This document shows positions 47,011-59,872 of a stretch of 64,000 nt of DNA, piece after piece; the first letter of the stretch is position 1, and the number at the start of each line of letters is the position of its first letter. The notes beneath the pieces are model-generated. The model worked only from the letters and a program-made list of their open reading frames with translations. It was not told where the DNA came from and searched no databases. The position numbers and the translations under genes were made by a program. Origin of the DNA: Zea mays (taxonomy: Eukaryota; Streptophyta; Magnoliopsida; Poales; Poaceae); NCBI RefSeq assembly GCF_902167145.1, contig NC_050097.1, forward strand, positions 173,816,923 to 173,880,922, given 5' to 3'.

Positions 47011-50000
47011 TTTGCCTTGCAGGTTTATGCATCCGGGGCTCAAGCTGGATTATCGACAGCGGATGCACAAACCACATGACGGGGGAGAAGAAGATGTTCT
47101 CTTCCTACGTCAAGAACAAGGATTCCAAAGATTCAATCATATTCGGTGATGGGAACCAAGGCAAGGTGAAAGGACTAGCAAAAATTGCTATTTCATCCGA
47201 GCACTCTATTTCTAATGTATTCTTAGTTGAGTTGCTTGGATATAACTTGTTGTCTGTGAGTCAACTTTGTAACATGGGATATAATTGCTTATTCACAAAT
47301 GTAGATGTGTCTGTCTTTAGAAGAAGTGATGGTTCATTAGCTTTTAAGGGTGTACTAGACGACAAACTTTATTTAGTTGATTTTGCAAAAGAGGAGGCCG
47401 GTCTAGATGCATGCTTAATTGCTAAGACTAGCATGGGCTGGCTGTGGCATCGCCGTTTAGCACATGTGGGGATGAAGAACCTTCACAAGCTTCTAAAGGG
47501 AGGACACGAAATAGGTATAACAAATGTTACTTTCGAAAAAGATAGACCTTGTGGAGCTTGTCAAGCAGGTAAACAGGTGGGAAGCTCTCATCATACCAAA
47601 AATGTGATGACCACATCAAGACCTCTGGAGTTGCTTCATATGGATCTCTTCGGACCTGTCGCCTATCTAAGCATAGGAGGAAGTAAGTATGGTCTTGTTA
47701 TAGTTGATGATTTTCCCCGCTTCACTTGGGTATTCTTTTTGCAGGATAAGTCTGAAACCCAAGGGACCCTCAAGCGCTTCCTAAGGAGAGCTCAAAATGA
47801 GTTTGAGCTTAAGGTGAAGAAGATAAGGAGCGACAACGGGTCCGAGTTCAAGAACCTTCAAGTGGAGGAGTACCTTGAGGAGGAAGGAATCAAGCACGAG
47901 TTCTCCGCTCCCTACACACCACAACAAAACGGTGTGGTAGAGAGGAAGAACAGGACACTCATAGATATGGAGAGGACAATGCTTGGAGAATTCAAGACGC
48001 CCGAGCGGTTTTGGTTGGAAGCCGTGAACACGGCTTGCCACGCCATAAACCGGGTGTACCTTCATCGCCTCCTCAAGAAGACTTCGTATGAGCTTCTAAC
48101 CGGTAACAAACCCAATGTTTCGTACTTTCGTGTATTTGGGAGCAAATGTTATATTCTAGTAAAGAAAGGTAGAAATTCTAAGTTTGCTCCCAAAGCTGTA
48201 GAAGGGTTTTTGTTACGTTATGACTCAAATACAAAGGTGTATAGGGTCTTCAACAAATCATCGGGTTTGGTTGAAGTCTCTAGAGACGTTGTATTTGATG
48301 AGACTAATGGCTCTCCAAGAGAGCAAGTTGTTGATCTTGATGATGTAGATGAAGAAGACGTTCCAACGGCCGCAATACGCACCATGGCGATTGGAGATGT
48401 GCGGCCACAGGAACAAAAGGAGCAAGATCAACCTTCTTCCTTAACAATGGTGCATCCCCCAACTCAAGACGACGAACAGGTTCATCAAGAGGAGGCATGT
48501 GATCAAGGGGGAGCACAAGATGATCATGTAATGGAGGAAGAAGCACAACCGGCACCTCCAACTCAAGTTCGAGCGACGATTCAAAGGAATCATCCCGTCG
48601 ACCAAATTTTGGGTGATATTAGCAAGGGAGTAACTACTTGCTCTAGATTAGTTAATTTTTGTGAGCATTACTCTTTTGTCTCTTCTATTGAGCCTTTCAG
48701 GGTAGAAGAGGCCTTGCTAGATCCGGACTGGGTGTTGGCCATGCAGGAAGAGCTCAACAACTTCAAGAGAAATGAAGTTTGGACACTGGTGCCTCGTCCC
48801 AAGCAAAACGTTGTGGGAACCAAGTGGGTGTTCCGCAACAAACAAGACGAGCACGGAGTGGTGACAAGGAACAAGGCTAGACTTATGGCAAAAGGTTATG
48901 CCCAAGTCACAGGTTTGGACTTTGAGGAGACTTTTGCTCCTGTGGCTAGGCTAGAGTCAATTCGCATATTGTTAGCCTATGCTGCTCACCATTCTTTCAG
49001 GTTGTTCCAAATGGATGTGAAGAGTGCTTTCCTCAACGGGCCAATCAAGGAGGAAGTGTACGTGGAGCAACCCCCTGGCTTTGAGGATGAACGGTACCCC
49101 GACCACGTGTGTAAGCTCTCTAAGGCGCTCTATGGACTTAAGCAAGCCCCAAGAGCATGGTATGAATGCCTTAGAGACTTTTTAATTGCTAATGCTTTCA
49201 AGGTTGGGAAAGCCGATCCAACTTTATTCACTAAGACTTGTGACGGTGACTTATTTGTGTGCCAAATTTATGTCGATGACATAATATTTGGTTCTACTAA
49301 CCAAAAGTCTTGTGAAGAGTTTAGCAGGGTGATGACTCGGAAATTCGAGATGTCGATGATGGGAGAGTTGAACTACTTCCTTGGGTTCCAAGTGAAGCAA
49401 CTCAAGGATGGCACCTTCATCTCCCAAACGAAGTACACGCAAGACTTGCTAAAGCAGTTTGGAATGAAGGATGCCAAGCCCGCAAAGACACCAATGGGAA
49501 CCGACGGACATGTCGACCTCAACAAAGGAGGTAAGTCCGTTGATCAAAAGGCATACCGGTCTATGATAGGGTCTTTACTTTATTTATGTGCTAGTAGACC
49601 GGATATTATGCTTAGCGTATGCATGTGTGCTAGATTCCAATCCGATCCAAGGGAGTGCCACCTAGTGGCCGTTAAGCGAATTCTTAGATATTTAGTCGCT
49701 ACACCTTGCTTCGGGATCTGGTATCCAAAGGGGTCTACCTTTGACTTGATTGGATATTCAGACTCCGATTATGCTGGATGTAAGGTCGATAGGAAGAGTA
49801 CATCAGGGACGTGCCAATTCTTAGGAAGGTCCCTGGTGTCATGGAGCTCTAAGAAACAAACTTTCGTTACCCTATCCACCGCTGAGGCCGAGTATGTTGC
49901 CGCAGGACAGTGTTGCGCGCAACTACTTTGGATGAGGCAAACCCTCAGGGACTTTGGCTACAATCTGAGCAAAGTCCCACTCCTATGTGATAATGAGAGT

Positions 50001-50222
50001 GCTATCCGCATGGCGGATAATCCTGTTGAACACAGCCGCACTAAGCACATAGACATCCGGCATCACTTTTTGAGTGACCACCAGCAAAAGGGAGATATCG
50101 AAGTATTTTATGTTAGCACCGAGAACCAGCTAGCCGATATCTTTACCAAGCCTCTAGATGAGTCGACGTTTTGCAGGCTGCGTAGTGAGCTAAATGTTTT
50201 AGATTCGCGGAACTTGGATTGA
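46998..50222 (+). CDS. pol: pol polyprotein of Ji-type Sirevirus (protease, integrase, RT, RNase H)
   Basis: The frame is open from 46998, overlapping the end of gag by 13 nt in the -1 frame; the first ATG is at 47076, already inside the protease. Order: protease site DSGCTNHMT (near 47055-47080), integrase with HHCC finger ([10 protein letters not shown]...CGACQAGK), core residues in [17 protein letters not shown] and the [11 protein letters not shown] segment, RT ([19 protein letters not shown]; catalytic YVDD at about 49269) and RNase H ([32 protein letters not shown]). Integrase before RT defines Ty1/copia. It ends [10 protein letters not shown]. No internal stop is seen, so the enzymes could still be made if translated, perhaps by frameshifting. 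Confidence 0.94.
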   Translation, partial: DPSLICLAGLCIRGSSWIIDSGCTNHMTGEKKMFSSYVKNKDSKDSIIFGDGNQGKVKGLAKIAISSEHSISNVFLVELLGYNLLSVSQLCNMGYNCLFTNVDVSVFRRSDGSLAFKGVLDDKLYLVDFAKEEAGLDACLIAKTSMGWLWHRRLAHVGMKNLHKLLKGGHEIGITNVTFEKDRPCGACQAGKQVGSSHHTKNVMTTSRPLELLHMDLFGPVAYLSIGGSKYGLVIVDDFPRFTWVFFLQDKSETQGTLKRFLRRAQNEFELKVKKIRSDNGSEFKNLQVEEYLEEEGIKHEFSAPYTPQQNGVVERKNRTLIDMERTMLGEFKTPERFWLEAVNTACHAINRVYLHRLLKKTSYELLTGNKPNVSYFRVFGSKCYILVKKGRNSKFAPKAVEGFLLRYDSNTKVYRVFNKSSGLVEVSRDVVFDETNGSPREQVVDLDDVDEEDVPTAAIRTMAIGDVRPQEQKEQDQPSSLTMVHPPTQDDEQVHQEEACDQGGAQDDHVMEEEAQPAPPTQVRATIQRNHPVDQILGDISKGVTTCSRLVNFCEHYSFVSSIEPFRVEEALLDPDWVLAMQEELNNFKRNEVWTLVPRPKQNVVGTKWVFRNKQDEHGVVTRNKARLMAKGYAQVTGLDFEETFAPVARLESIRILLAYAAHHSFRLFQMDVKSAFLNGPIKEEVYVEQPPGFEDERYPDHVCKLSKALYGLKQAPRAWYECLRDFLIANAFKVGKADPTLFTKTCDGDLFVCQIYVDDIIFGSTNQKSCEEFSRVMTRKFEMSMMGELNYFLGFQVKQLKDGTFISQTKYTQDLLKQFGMKDAKPAKTPMGTDGHVDLNKGGKSVDQKAYRSMIGSLLYLCASRPDIMLSVCMCARFQSDPRECHLVAVKRILRYLVATPCFGIWYPKGSTFDLIGYSDSDYAGCKVDRKSTSGTCQFLGRSLVSWSSKKQTFVTLSTAEAEYVAAGQCCAQLLWMRQTLRDFGYNLSKVPLLCDNESAIRMADNPVEHSRTKHIDIRHHFLSDHQQKGDIEVFYVSTENQLADIFTKPLDESTFCRLRSELNVLDSRNLD

Positions 50223-51006
50223 TTTATAGCATACATGTGATTATGCCTTTGATCATGTTCCTTTATGCATATTGTTGTTTATTTATGGTGTTCAAGTTGT
50301 ACAAACACTCCCCGGACCTCAAAAGTCTATGTGTGAATGATGCACATATTTAGGGGGAGATGTGCTACAACTTGACCCTTTGAGACTAACCATGTGCTTG
50401 AGTTTTCTTAATTTAGTCTCAAAGGAGGTTTGAAAGGGAAAAGGTGGACTTGGACCATGCAAGACTTCCACTGCACTCCGATGAGAGGGTAACTTATTCC
50501 AAGTTCATCTCCATGCTCTTATTGCCTTTTTATTCTTAATTGAAGATTTTGGTGAGGCAATGAGGTTCTAGGGCCAAGATTGATTCCGTTTTGGTGCTTA
50601 ATGCCAAAGGGGGAGAAAATAAGGCCAAAGCAACAAATGGATCAGCTACCACTTGAGAATTTTGAAAATAGTAGAGTTAGGACTTTTTGATTTGTCATTT
50701 AGATGTCTCCTTTTGTCAAAAGTTGGTCTCTTGTGGGGAGAATGGTTGATTATGGGAAATAGGGGGAGTTTTTGAATCAGTGACCAATTTCTCTTGGAAT
50801 ACCTTTCTTTATGTCTCAACAAGTGTGTTTGACTTAGATATAGGAAATTGAGGTTGATTTGCAAAAACAAACCAAGTGGTGGCAAAGAATGATCCAAATA
50901 TGCCAAATTTGAATTAAAACAAATTTGAGTTTTCATTTGCATTGATGTTGCACTTCTTTTAGTTACTTTTTGTTGTGTGGGCATAAATCACCAAAAAGGG
51001 GGAGAT
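50223..51006 (+). other. Sirevirus 3' region with multiple polypurine tracts
   Basis: Non-coding, 784 bp. GGGGGAGA-type purine tracts lie at 50352-50361, 50605-50619, 50759-50768 and 50993-51006; the last abuts the 3' LTR. Repeated purine tracts upstream of the 3' LTR are a described Sirevirus hallmark. No envelope-like gene is seen. Confidence 0.7.
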
Positions 51007-52309
51007 TGAAAGGGAAATGTGCCCTTGGGCCATTTCTAAGTATTTTGGTGATTAAGTGTCCAACACAAGTGCCTAAGTGTTAAATTGTGCCAAGGACTCA
51101 AGAAGTGCAAATCAAGATTAAAGATATGTTTCTAGACTTAGTACATTGTTTTGAAGACAAATGTATTGTGTCTAAGTGCTAGAAACAGGAGAAACAATTA
51201 TGGAGAAGTTGGCTGTGTACAGCCAAAAGACTGCTCGGTCTGGGTGCACCAGACAGTGTCCGGTGCGCTAGGCTGGCGTCTGTCAACTGGCTGCTCTCGG
51301 GACTTCGACGGTGGTGTACGGCTATAAATCACCGGACTGTCCGGTGGTACACCGGACTGTCCGGTGAGCCATTCACAGGCGAAGTCGTCGCTCTCGGGAA
51401 GCGATCAACGGCGTACGGCTATAAATCACCAGAATGTCCGGTGGTGCACCGGACTGTCCGGTGAGCCAACAGTCGGCCGGGCCAACGATCGGCCGCGTAA
51501 TCCGCGCGCGACGCGTGGCAGAGCCAACGGTCAGAAGGGGGCGCCGGATTGTTCGGTGTGCACCGGAAAGTGTCCGGTGCGCCAACGGGTCTGAATCTCC
51601 AACGGTCGGCTGCGCTAAAATAGAAAAGAAATCCGCACCGGACAGTGTCCGGTGCGCCAGGCGACAGAAGGCAAGAATTGCCCTCCTAGAATGCTCTCAA
51701 CGGCTCCTAGCTGCCTTGGGGCTATAAAAGGGACCCCTAGGCGCATGGAGGAGGACACCAAGCATTCTCTAAGCACCAAGACTCCAATTTCGCGCATTCG
51801 ATTCTTTGTGATAGCAACTAGAGCTCCATTTGAGTAGAGAACTCTTTGGGTTGTGTTGTGAGCTCGAGTTGTGACTTGTGTGCGTGTTGTGCTCTGATTT
51901 TATGTCTTGTGTGCGTTGCTCATCCCAGCCTTACTTTCGTGCTTCTTTGTGAACATCAAATTGTAAGGGCGAGAGGCTCCAAGTTGTGGAGATTCCTCGT
52001 AAGCGGAATATAGTAAACAAAGCAAAACACCGTGTTATTCAAGTGGGTCTTTGGACCGCTTGAGAGGGGTTGATTGCAACCCTCGTCCGTTGGGACGCCA
52101 CAACGTGGAGTAGGCAAGTGTTGAACTTAGCCGAACCACGGGATAAACCACTGTGCCTATCTGTGTTGATCTTCTTGTGGTTATCGTGTCTTACAAGAAC
52201 TCCTCTCTAGCCACTTGGCTTTATTGTGCTAACTCCTAATCATGTTTTGTGGCATTAAGTTTCAAGTTTTTACAGGATCACCTATTCACCCCCCCTCTAG
52301 GTGCTCTCA
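51007..52309 (+). repeat. 3' LTR of Ji-type Sirevirus
   Basis: 1,303 bp, very similar to the 5' LTR, with the palindrome cluster (about 51240-51660) and TATA box at 51723. The 9-bp length difference includes loss of one AAGCATTCCT-type repeat near 51770. Confidence 0.92.
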
Positions 52310-52314
52310 GCAGC

Positions 52315-54885
52315 CACCTGCCCACCAGCACCGCCCCAAAGTGCACTGGCAGATCCCCACTCAAGTCCTCCCGGACGGGCAGGCATCGACCTCCACGCGG
52401 AGGCGTCGTGCCGGAGTGGGGACAAGACAATCCAAGAACACGAACGCCGCCCTAGCGGCGTGCGACGTCTTGGACGGTCCCCCGGTAACGCACGGCGCAA
52501 CAACCGCCCGTACAGTGGGCAGATAGCCACGCTCCGCCCCAGCGGTGGGAGGTGGCACCGGAAGCAGCGCCAGAGCCAGCTGAGCCAGCGAGCCAGACAC
52601 GCTGGAGCTGACGACGCTTGCGGCCGAACGACCCCGCGTTGTCGAAGTCCGCCCCCTCCGCTAGGCCGGTGAGCGCCCTCTCCCCTGAATGCTGAAGGAA
52701 GAGGTGGCCCGCCGGCCCATGCGGGAGGTAGAACCCCGGCTCAGCTCGCCCCCGCCACAGCAAGGATGATGAAGATCCTTGAAGCTGAGGGCGGGGCAGA
52801 GGCCGCAGCCCGGCTTGCTTCTCCCCACCATCAAACTGGTGGTCACCATCCTGGGTGACCATTGGTGAGGGAATGCAGCCGGGCTGCCTGATGAAAATCC
52901 TTGAAGCCGAGCGATGGCTGAAGGGTGCCAACCTCCGCGAGGTTGCGCTCCTCCAACAGCAGCAAGACGAAAGAAACGCGGGCGCTTCCCATCCGGGGGC
53001 TTGGAAGCAGGAAGGGCGCAATGCATGAGGAGAGTACGAAGGCATGGTTACCACCCGGGGGTCGATCCCTTTTTAAAGGCGGCTCTCCCCACTCGCGTCC
53101 TCAGGCGTCACGGACTAAGTCTTCACCAACGTGCTCCAGGGTCCTCCCCCTACGACACGGGGGCTGGGACCCACACGTCATGCAAGCCAAACCGCCGCGC
53201 GTGGAGCGTGTAACCGCCCCGCGGTTACAAGCACTCCTCCATCCTCGCCGAAACCAGCGGTTGAAAGGGCGGACCGCCATGCAGGTGGCGTGCGACCGCA
53301 CCACGGGGACGCACCCCTTCGACTTCAACGCATCCAGCATGGAGGCCCAGGCCCACACGTCATGTAACCAGCGCGCCGGTTACTACGTGCGAAAAACTAC
53401 ACCGCCACTTGCGCCATTGCCGCGCCTTCTCGACTGCGGAACCAGTGCCGCGACTCGAGGCAACCCTGCGCATGGCCCAACAGTGCCAGCCGAGCACATC
53501 GATCACGGGTCAGTCAGTCGCGGGAGGAGGCGCGACGGTCGATATGGCCAAAAGTGGGCTGGCAGTAATGGCGGCAGCAGACGGGCGGAAACGACGGTCA
53601 AATCGTCTGCAGGCTCATGTCCCCTCCTGGAGCAGCAGGGGATCCCTCTCCCACGGTGTGAAGACGACGCGCCCGTGTTCCGTCCCTCGAACAGCTCGCG
53701 CAACGGCCGCCCCGCGAACCGCCCGCCCCATCGCATTAACTCCACGGCAGGGCAAGCGACACCTTTGGCAGGCGAAGCGAGCGTCGCTTCACCTTCGCCA
53801 TGATGACCGCGTCAAAAAAGGTGCGCCACACCATTTAAATTCATATCCTTTTCTTCTTCCCCTTTCTCTCTCTTGCTACAGGGACCGGGAAAGGGGACAT
53901 TTCGAAAGGGATCCTTCTCCGCGAAGGAAGCGGGCCCCGAGCCCTCCTACTGATCAAGGGTTCGAAGGCTGGCCCCTCAGAAGGGTTTGACAGCCGCCCC
54001 AGAGCACTCGGGCTTCAGGCTCATCACTGATCAGAGGTTCAAAGGCTGGCCCCTCAGAAGGGTTCGACAGCCGCCTCAGAGCACTCAGGCTCCGCGCCCA
54101 CTACTGATCAGGGGTTCGAAGGCTGGCCCCTCGAAGGGTTCGACAGCCGCCCAGAGCACGCAGAGCGAGGGATGACTCTGGGTACGTCCGATACATGGCC
54201 AAGGCTTGGGCTACGCTCCTGAGGTACCCTAGGACATTTCCGAGACCAGCAGGAGCGATTTTGTAACGGAATCCCACCAGAGGGAGGCATCGAGCCCTCG
54301 GACCCTATCGAACGGGACCGGGTCCGGCAAATCACCTGCAGGTACTTTTGGAGCGCGCCTCTGGGCCACTAGCCGACCCTTATCGAACGGGGCACGGACG
54401 TCCACTCGGATCACCCGTTAGCAACTCACTAGAAACACCATGTTCGGCGCCCTCCGAGGGCAACATGGCGCTTTCCCCCTCCTCCTTGCGGAAAGGCGAC
54501 AAAGGGGCGTATGATAAAAGTCGGTCAGTCCTTGATCGTCCTCTCGCTCCGTGCAGAGGCTCGGGGGCTGCTCTCGCAAACCCGGCTACGGCCAAACCAT
54601 TGACAGCGTAAACAAACCAGCCTGAAAACTCGGAACCTGACCATGCAACGGACTACCATCAGATTGCATGAGGGAACAACCAGACCGGCTGAGGCATCAC
54701 GAAAGGCATTAAGACCTCAGAGGAGTCAAACCACTCCTCTGAGGCCTCGGGGGCTACACCCGGTGGGTGCGCTCGCGCGCACCCACCGGAACAAAATGTA
54801 ACCGAGAAAGGCCGGTACCCTTGCAAAAAAGTGCGACAAAGCCTCCAAGCGAGTACCAACACTCCCTTTGAGGCTCGGGGGCTAC
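52315..54885 (+). other. Copy B 3' region right of the Sirevirus
   Basis: The first 1.3 kb (52315-53650) is GC-rich and I could not align it by eye to copy A; its overlapping open frames have no recognisable domains. From about 53680 on it matches the copy A 3' region, including the 76-bp tandem repeats (about 53948-54165) and the final AGGCTCGGGGGCTAC purine tract before 54886. Confidence 0.55.
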
Positions 54886-56257
54886 TGTCGGGTACCATAA
54901 TTAGGGGTACCCCCAACACTCCTAAACTCGGCTGGTAATCACCATCAGCGCAAGCCGCAGAGACTGATGGGCATGATTCAGGTCAAAGCTTCGTCCACTC
55001 AAGGGACACGATCTCGCCTCGCCCGAGCCCAGCCTCGGGCAGGAACAGTACTCCTAGACGAATCCACGCCTCGCCCGAGGACCTCCTCAAGCAACGGGCG
55101 CACCCTCGACTCGCCCGAGGCCTAGCTCGGGCAGGCTTCGCAGTGAAGCAACCTTGGCCAGATCGCCTCGCCAACCGGCCGTATCGCAGGAGCATTCAAT
55201 GCGAGGATCGCCTGACACCTTATCCTGACACGCGTTCCTCAGTCGACAGGGCCGAAGTGACCGCAGTCACTTCGCCCTTCCACTGACCGACCTGACAGGA
55301 AAACAACGCCGCCTGCCTCGTTCCGACTACTGTGCCACTCGCTAGGGTGAGGCTGACAACAGCTAAGTCCAGCCTCAGGCGCAACAAGAAACTCCGCCTC
55401 GGCCTCGGAAGGTGGTCTCCACCTCGCCCGACCCTAGGGCTCGGCCTCAACCTCGGCCTCGGAAGGTGGTCTCCGCCTCGCCCGACCCCAGGGCTCGGCC
55501 TCAACCTAGACCTCGGAAGACGGTCTCCACCTCGTCCAACCCCAGGGCTCGACCTCGGAAGGAATCGCGTCCTCGCCCGACCTCGGCCTCGGCCTCAGGA
55601 GGAGTCTCCGCCTCGCCCGACCTTGGGCTCTGGCCAACCACGCCACAGGGGGTACATCATTGCCCTACCCCTAGCTAGCTCAGGCTACGGGGAACAAGAC
55701 CGGCGTCCCATCTGGCTCGCCCCGGTAAACAAGTAATGATGGCACCCCGCGTGCATCCATGACGACGGCGGTTCTCAAACCCCCTACGGAAGCAAGGAGA
55801 CGTCAGCAAGGTCCCGGCAGCCCCGACAGCTGTGCTTCTACAGGGCTCAAGCACTCCTCCGACGGCCACGACACCGCGTGCACAGGGCTCTAGCACCTCT
55901 CCAACAGCCACGTTGGCATGTATATAGGGCTCTGGCTCCTCTCTGCCGGACACGTTAGCATATAGCTACACCCCCATTGTACACCTGGACCCTCTCCTTG
56001 CATCTATAAAAGGAAGGTCCAGGGCCCTCATACGGGAGGGTGGTCGCGCGGGAGGATGGGCTGACGAACCGGCTCACACTCTCTCTCTCCCTCGCGAACG
56101 CTTGTAACCCCTACTGCAAGCGCACCCACTCTGGCGCAGGATAACACGAGCCGCGGTTTCCCCCTTGTGTTCCATCTCGCGCCAACCCATTTGGGCTGGG
56201 GCACGCAGCAACAATTTTACTCGTCGGTCCAGGGACCCCGGGGTCGAAACGCAAACA
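54886..56257 (+). repeat. 3' LTR of Huck-type copy B
   Basis: 1,372 bp, starting TGTCGGGTACC and ending ACGCAAACA, with TATA box at 56005 and a shortened minisatellite. It is followed by the GCATA target duplication and then CACTA sequence. Confidence 0.88.
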
Positions 56258-56475
56258 GCATAGTTAACGGTCATCAACCTTAGACGGCTGCTGACGGTGT
56301 TTTGTCGAGTGCCTCGTTGTGCCGAGAGCCAGACACTCGACAAATCCGTCTTTGTTGAGCGTCTTTTGTATACCGAGTGTTTTTGTTTGCCGAGAGTAGC
56401 ACTCGACAAATTAAAATATTTACACTCGACAAAGCTCTAGACACTCGACAAAGGAACCTGTTTCCGCTAGTGCTA

Positions 56476-57148
56476 CTAGCTAGTGTACGTACCGGACCAC
56501 ACCGCCAATACAAAGAGGACACACACGCTAGCTAGCAGCAGTACTAGCACTGAAGTTGGAACCATGCACTAATCTAGAAATGACTAGGTTTCGATCGATC
56601 GAATTCGAACCCCGGCCGGAACTCCATGAATGTTGAGTACGATGGATACTTACACAAACAGCTGGTGGTTAGGCAGCATGCATGCGCGCATATCCACTCA
56701 GCACAGGATCCATCCCATGTTGTTGCTATTGTTGGTTGGTAATGGCTAATGATAATAAGCATGTGCATATGTCCTCTGTTATTAGGTGTGCTGAGCCCAG
56801 CTATATAGATAGAGCTCGCTATCATGCAATGCAACGCATGCATGCATGGTCCTCGATGCATGTTTATTATTATTCCCAGCCGGCCCCACGATTCTATATA
56901 TTTTCTACACACGTACACGGTACACGGACCGGACGCGCGTGCTTTGCTATATATACCGATTGCAGGTGCAGGCTGCGCAGAGCAGAGCTGAGGAGAGAAC
57001 CAGATTCGGCTGCCGCATGCCTGCATTGGGGATTATATTAATGATAATACAACTAATCCCACTCCCACCCATTGCCCGCATCAGCCGCCACGTCAACTTC
57101 CTCCCTATCGCCGTTCGTTGGGTTCCATTCCAGCGCCAGCCCCCTCCC
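56476..57148 (+). other. Upstream region of the YUCCA gene
   Basis: About 670 bp of apparently unique DNA between the CACTA right end and the gene's TATA box. It contains CATGCATG (RY-type) motifs near 56675-56690 and 56828-56845 and CCACGTCA (an ACGT-core motif) near 57088. These are candidate regulatory motifs only. The Transcriptional control region may be bounded on the left by the transposon block. Confidence 0.45.
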
Positions 57149-57157
57149 CTATTTAAA
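57149..57157 (+). promoter_or_regulatory. Probable TATA box of the YUCCA gene
   Basis: CTATTTAAA in a C-rich context, 163 nt upstream of the start codon. It predicts transcription start near 57180 and a 5' leader of about 140 nt. An ATG at 57162 lies too close to the box to be in the leader if that start is right. Confidence 0.65.
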
Positions 57158-57319
57158 CCCCATGAGTGCAACCCCTCCTCCTACACGACCCGCGCCCATT
57201 GCATTGCATCGCATTGCATCCGTCTCTCTCATCTCACACTCCACCGATCCATCCATCGCATATCCACAAAGCTCGCCCAGAGTACTACTAGTCGTGTAGA
57301 GTGCTAGACTGATCGGTCC

Positions 57320-58516
57320 ATGGCGGCGGCGGCGAGCAGGACGGTGTGGGTGAACGGCCCCATCGTGGTGGGGGCGGGGCCGGCGGGGCTGTCAGTGGCG
57401 GCGTGCCTGCGGGAGCGCGGGGTGCCGTCCGTCGTTCTGGACCGGGCCGACTGCATCGCCTCGCTCTGGCAGCGCCGCACCTACGACCGCCTCCGCCTGC
57501 ACCTGCCGCGCCGCTTCTGCGAGCTCCCCGGGATGCCCTTCCCCGCCCACTACCCGGAGTACCCCACCAAGCGCCAGTTCGTGGAGTACCTGCAGGCCTA
57601 CGCGGACCGCGCCGGCGTGGAGCCGCGCTTCAACCAGGCCGTCACGTCCGCGCGCTACGACGAAGCCGCGGGGCTCTGGCGGGTGCGCGCGGAGGACGTC
57701 CTCGCCTCCACTTCCACCACCGAGTACATAGGCCGCTGGCTCGTGGTCGCCACGGGCGAGAACGCCGAGCGCGTCGTCCCGGAGTTCGAGGGCGCCCGGG
57801 ACTTCGCGGGGCCCGTCTCCCACGTCGCCGAGTACAAGTGCGGCGAGGCGTACCGCGGCAAGCGCGTGCTGGTCGTCGGCTGCGGCAACTCCGGCATGGA
57901 GGTCTGCCTCGACCTCTGCGACCACGGTGCGCTCCCGTCCATGGTGGTCAGGGGATCGGTGCACGTCCTGCCGCGGGAGATGTTGGGCGTGGCCACCTTC
58001 TCCGTCGCCGTGTTCCTCCTCCGCTTCCTGCCGCTGCGGCTGGTGGACGCCGTCCTCGTCCTCCTCGCGCGCCTCTTCCTCGGCGACCTGGAGAGGCTCG
58101 GCATCCGGCGCCCCGCGTGCGGCGGGCCGCTCCAGCTCAAGAACGCCAGGGGCAGGACCCCCGTGCTCGACATCGGCGCCCTCGCCAGGATCCGCTCCGG
58201 CCACGTGCGGGTCGTGCCGGGGATCAGGAGGCTCTTCCGCGGCGGCGCCGAGCTCCAAGACGGCCGCCGCGTCGCCGCCGACGCCGTCATACTGGCCACC
58301 GGATACCACAGCAACGTCCCACAGTGGCTCAAGGGAAGCGATTTCTTCACCGAGGAAGGGTACCCAAGGGTGGCGTTCCCGCACGGCTGGAAGGGGGAGT
58401 CGGGGCTCTACTCAGTCGGATTCACCAGGAGAGGCCTCTCCGGCGTCTCCTCCGACGCCGTCAAGGTCGCGCAGGACATCGCCGTGGAATGGGAGAAGCA
58501 GACCTCCAAGAGATGA
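57320..58516 (+). CDS. YUC: YUCCA-type flavin monooxygenase (indole-3-pyruvate monooxygenase)
   Basis: A 398-residue protein, full length for the family. YUCCA enzymes use FAD, NADPH and O2 to convert indole-3-pyruvate to indole-3-acetic acid, the rate-limiting step of the main auxin pathway. Visible motifs: FAD-binding GAGPAG (residues 18-23), [17 protein letters not shown] (47-63), ATGEN (144-148), the FMO signature [11 protein letters not shown] (162-172), NADPH-binding GCGNSG (187-192), [11 protein letters not shown] (217-227) and ATGYHSNVP (326-334). The C-terminus [14 protein letters not shown] (362-375) is also typical. The ATG at 57320 (TCCATGGCG) has good context and is the first in the frame. 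The whole gene is one exon, with no frame break. Codon use is extremely GC-rich, as in many grass genes. It is the only clear host gene here. I do not assign a specific maize locus. Confidence 0.95.
   Translation: MAAAASRTVWVNGPIVVGAGPAGLSVAACLRERGVPSVVLDRADCIASLWQRRTYDRLRLHLPRRFCELPGMPFPAHYPEYPTKRQFVEYLQAYADRAGVEPRFNQAVTSARYDEAAGLWRVRAEDVLASTSTTEYIGRWLVVATGENAERVVPEFEGARDFAGPVSHVAEYKCGEAYRGKRVLVVGCGNSGMEVCLDLCDHGALPSMVVRGSVHVLPREMLGVATFSVAVFLLRFLPLRLVDAVLVLLARLFLGDLERLGIRRPACGGPLQLKNARGRTPVLDIGALARIRSGHVRVVPGIRRLFRGGAELQDGRRVAADAVILATGYHSNVPQWLKGSDFFTEEGYPRVAFPHGWKGESGLYSVGFTRRGLSGVSSDAVKVAQDIAVEWEKQTSKR

Positions 58517-59872
<1,356 letters not shown>

Larger units (their letters stand above)
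43305..52309 (+). mobile_element. Complete Sirevirus (Ji-type Ty1/copia) nested in copy B
   Basis: A 9,005-bp element with LTRs at 43305-44616 and 51007-52309 and target duplication GCAGC (43300-43304, 52310-52314). It has a primer site for initiator tRNA, a gag broken by two frameshifts, an intact long pol frame in copia order (protease, integrase, RT, RNase H), and a 3' region with four purine tracts. The LTR start TGAAAGGGAAATGTGCCC and the palindromes place it in the Sirevirus genus; Ji-type is from memory. Confidence 0.93.
33426..56257 (+). mobile_element. Huck-type Ty3/gypsy retrotransposon, copy B, with nested insertions
   Basis: LTRs at 33426-34800 and 54886-56257 with target duplication GCATA (33421-33425, 56258-56262). 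It is the same type as copy A (same primer site, gag start, pol and 3' region) but has a shorter LTR variant starting TGTCGGGTACC. It was invaded by a minus-strand Sirevirus, now truncated (about 35933-38091), and by a complete Sirevirus (43305-52309). About 2 kb of gag-protease is missing at the first of these. Pol is full of stops, so the copy is dead and clearly older than copy A. Confidence 0.9.
32815..56472. mobile_element. Small CACTA element split by a 22.8-kb retroelement
   Basis: The left end CACTACCGGAAC is at 32815 and the right end TTTCCGCTAGTG closes at 56472. CTA is present on both outer sides (32812-32814, 56473-56475). Only about 0.8 kb is CACTA sequence (32815-33425 and 56263-56472), carrying GCCGAGTG / CACTCGGCAAA motifs like those at 6023 and 7995. 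The rest is the nested Huck-type copy B. It has no transposase, and the subterminal motifs are more decayed than in the 7995 element, consistent with an older insertion. Confidence 0.88.

Noticed and set aside
52452..53803. Long overlapping frames on both strands right of the Sirevirus
   Set aside because: GC-driven and mutually overlapping, with no domain; they lie inside the copy B 3' region.
57162..57299. Upstream reading frame before the YUCCA start
   Set aside because: Its ATG is only about 5 nt after the TATA box, so it is probably upstream of the transcription start.
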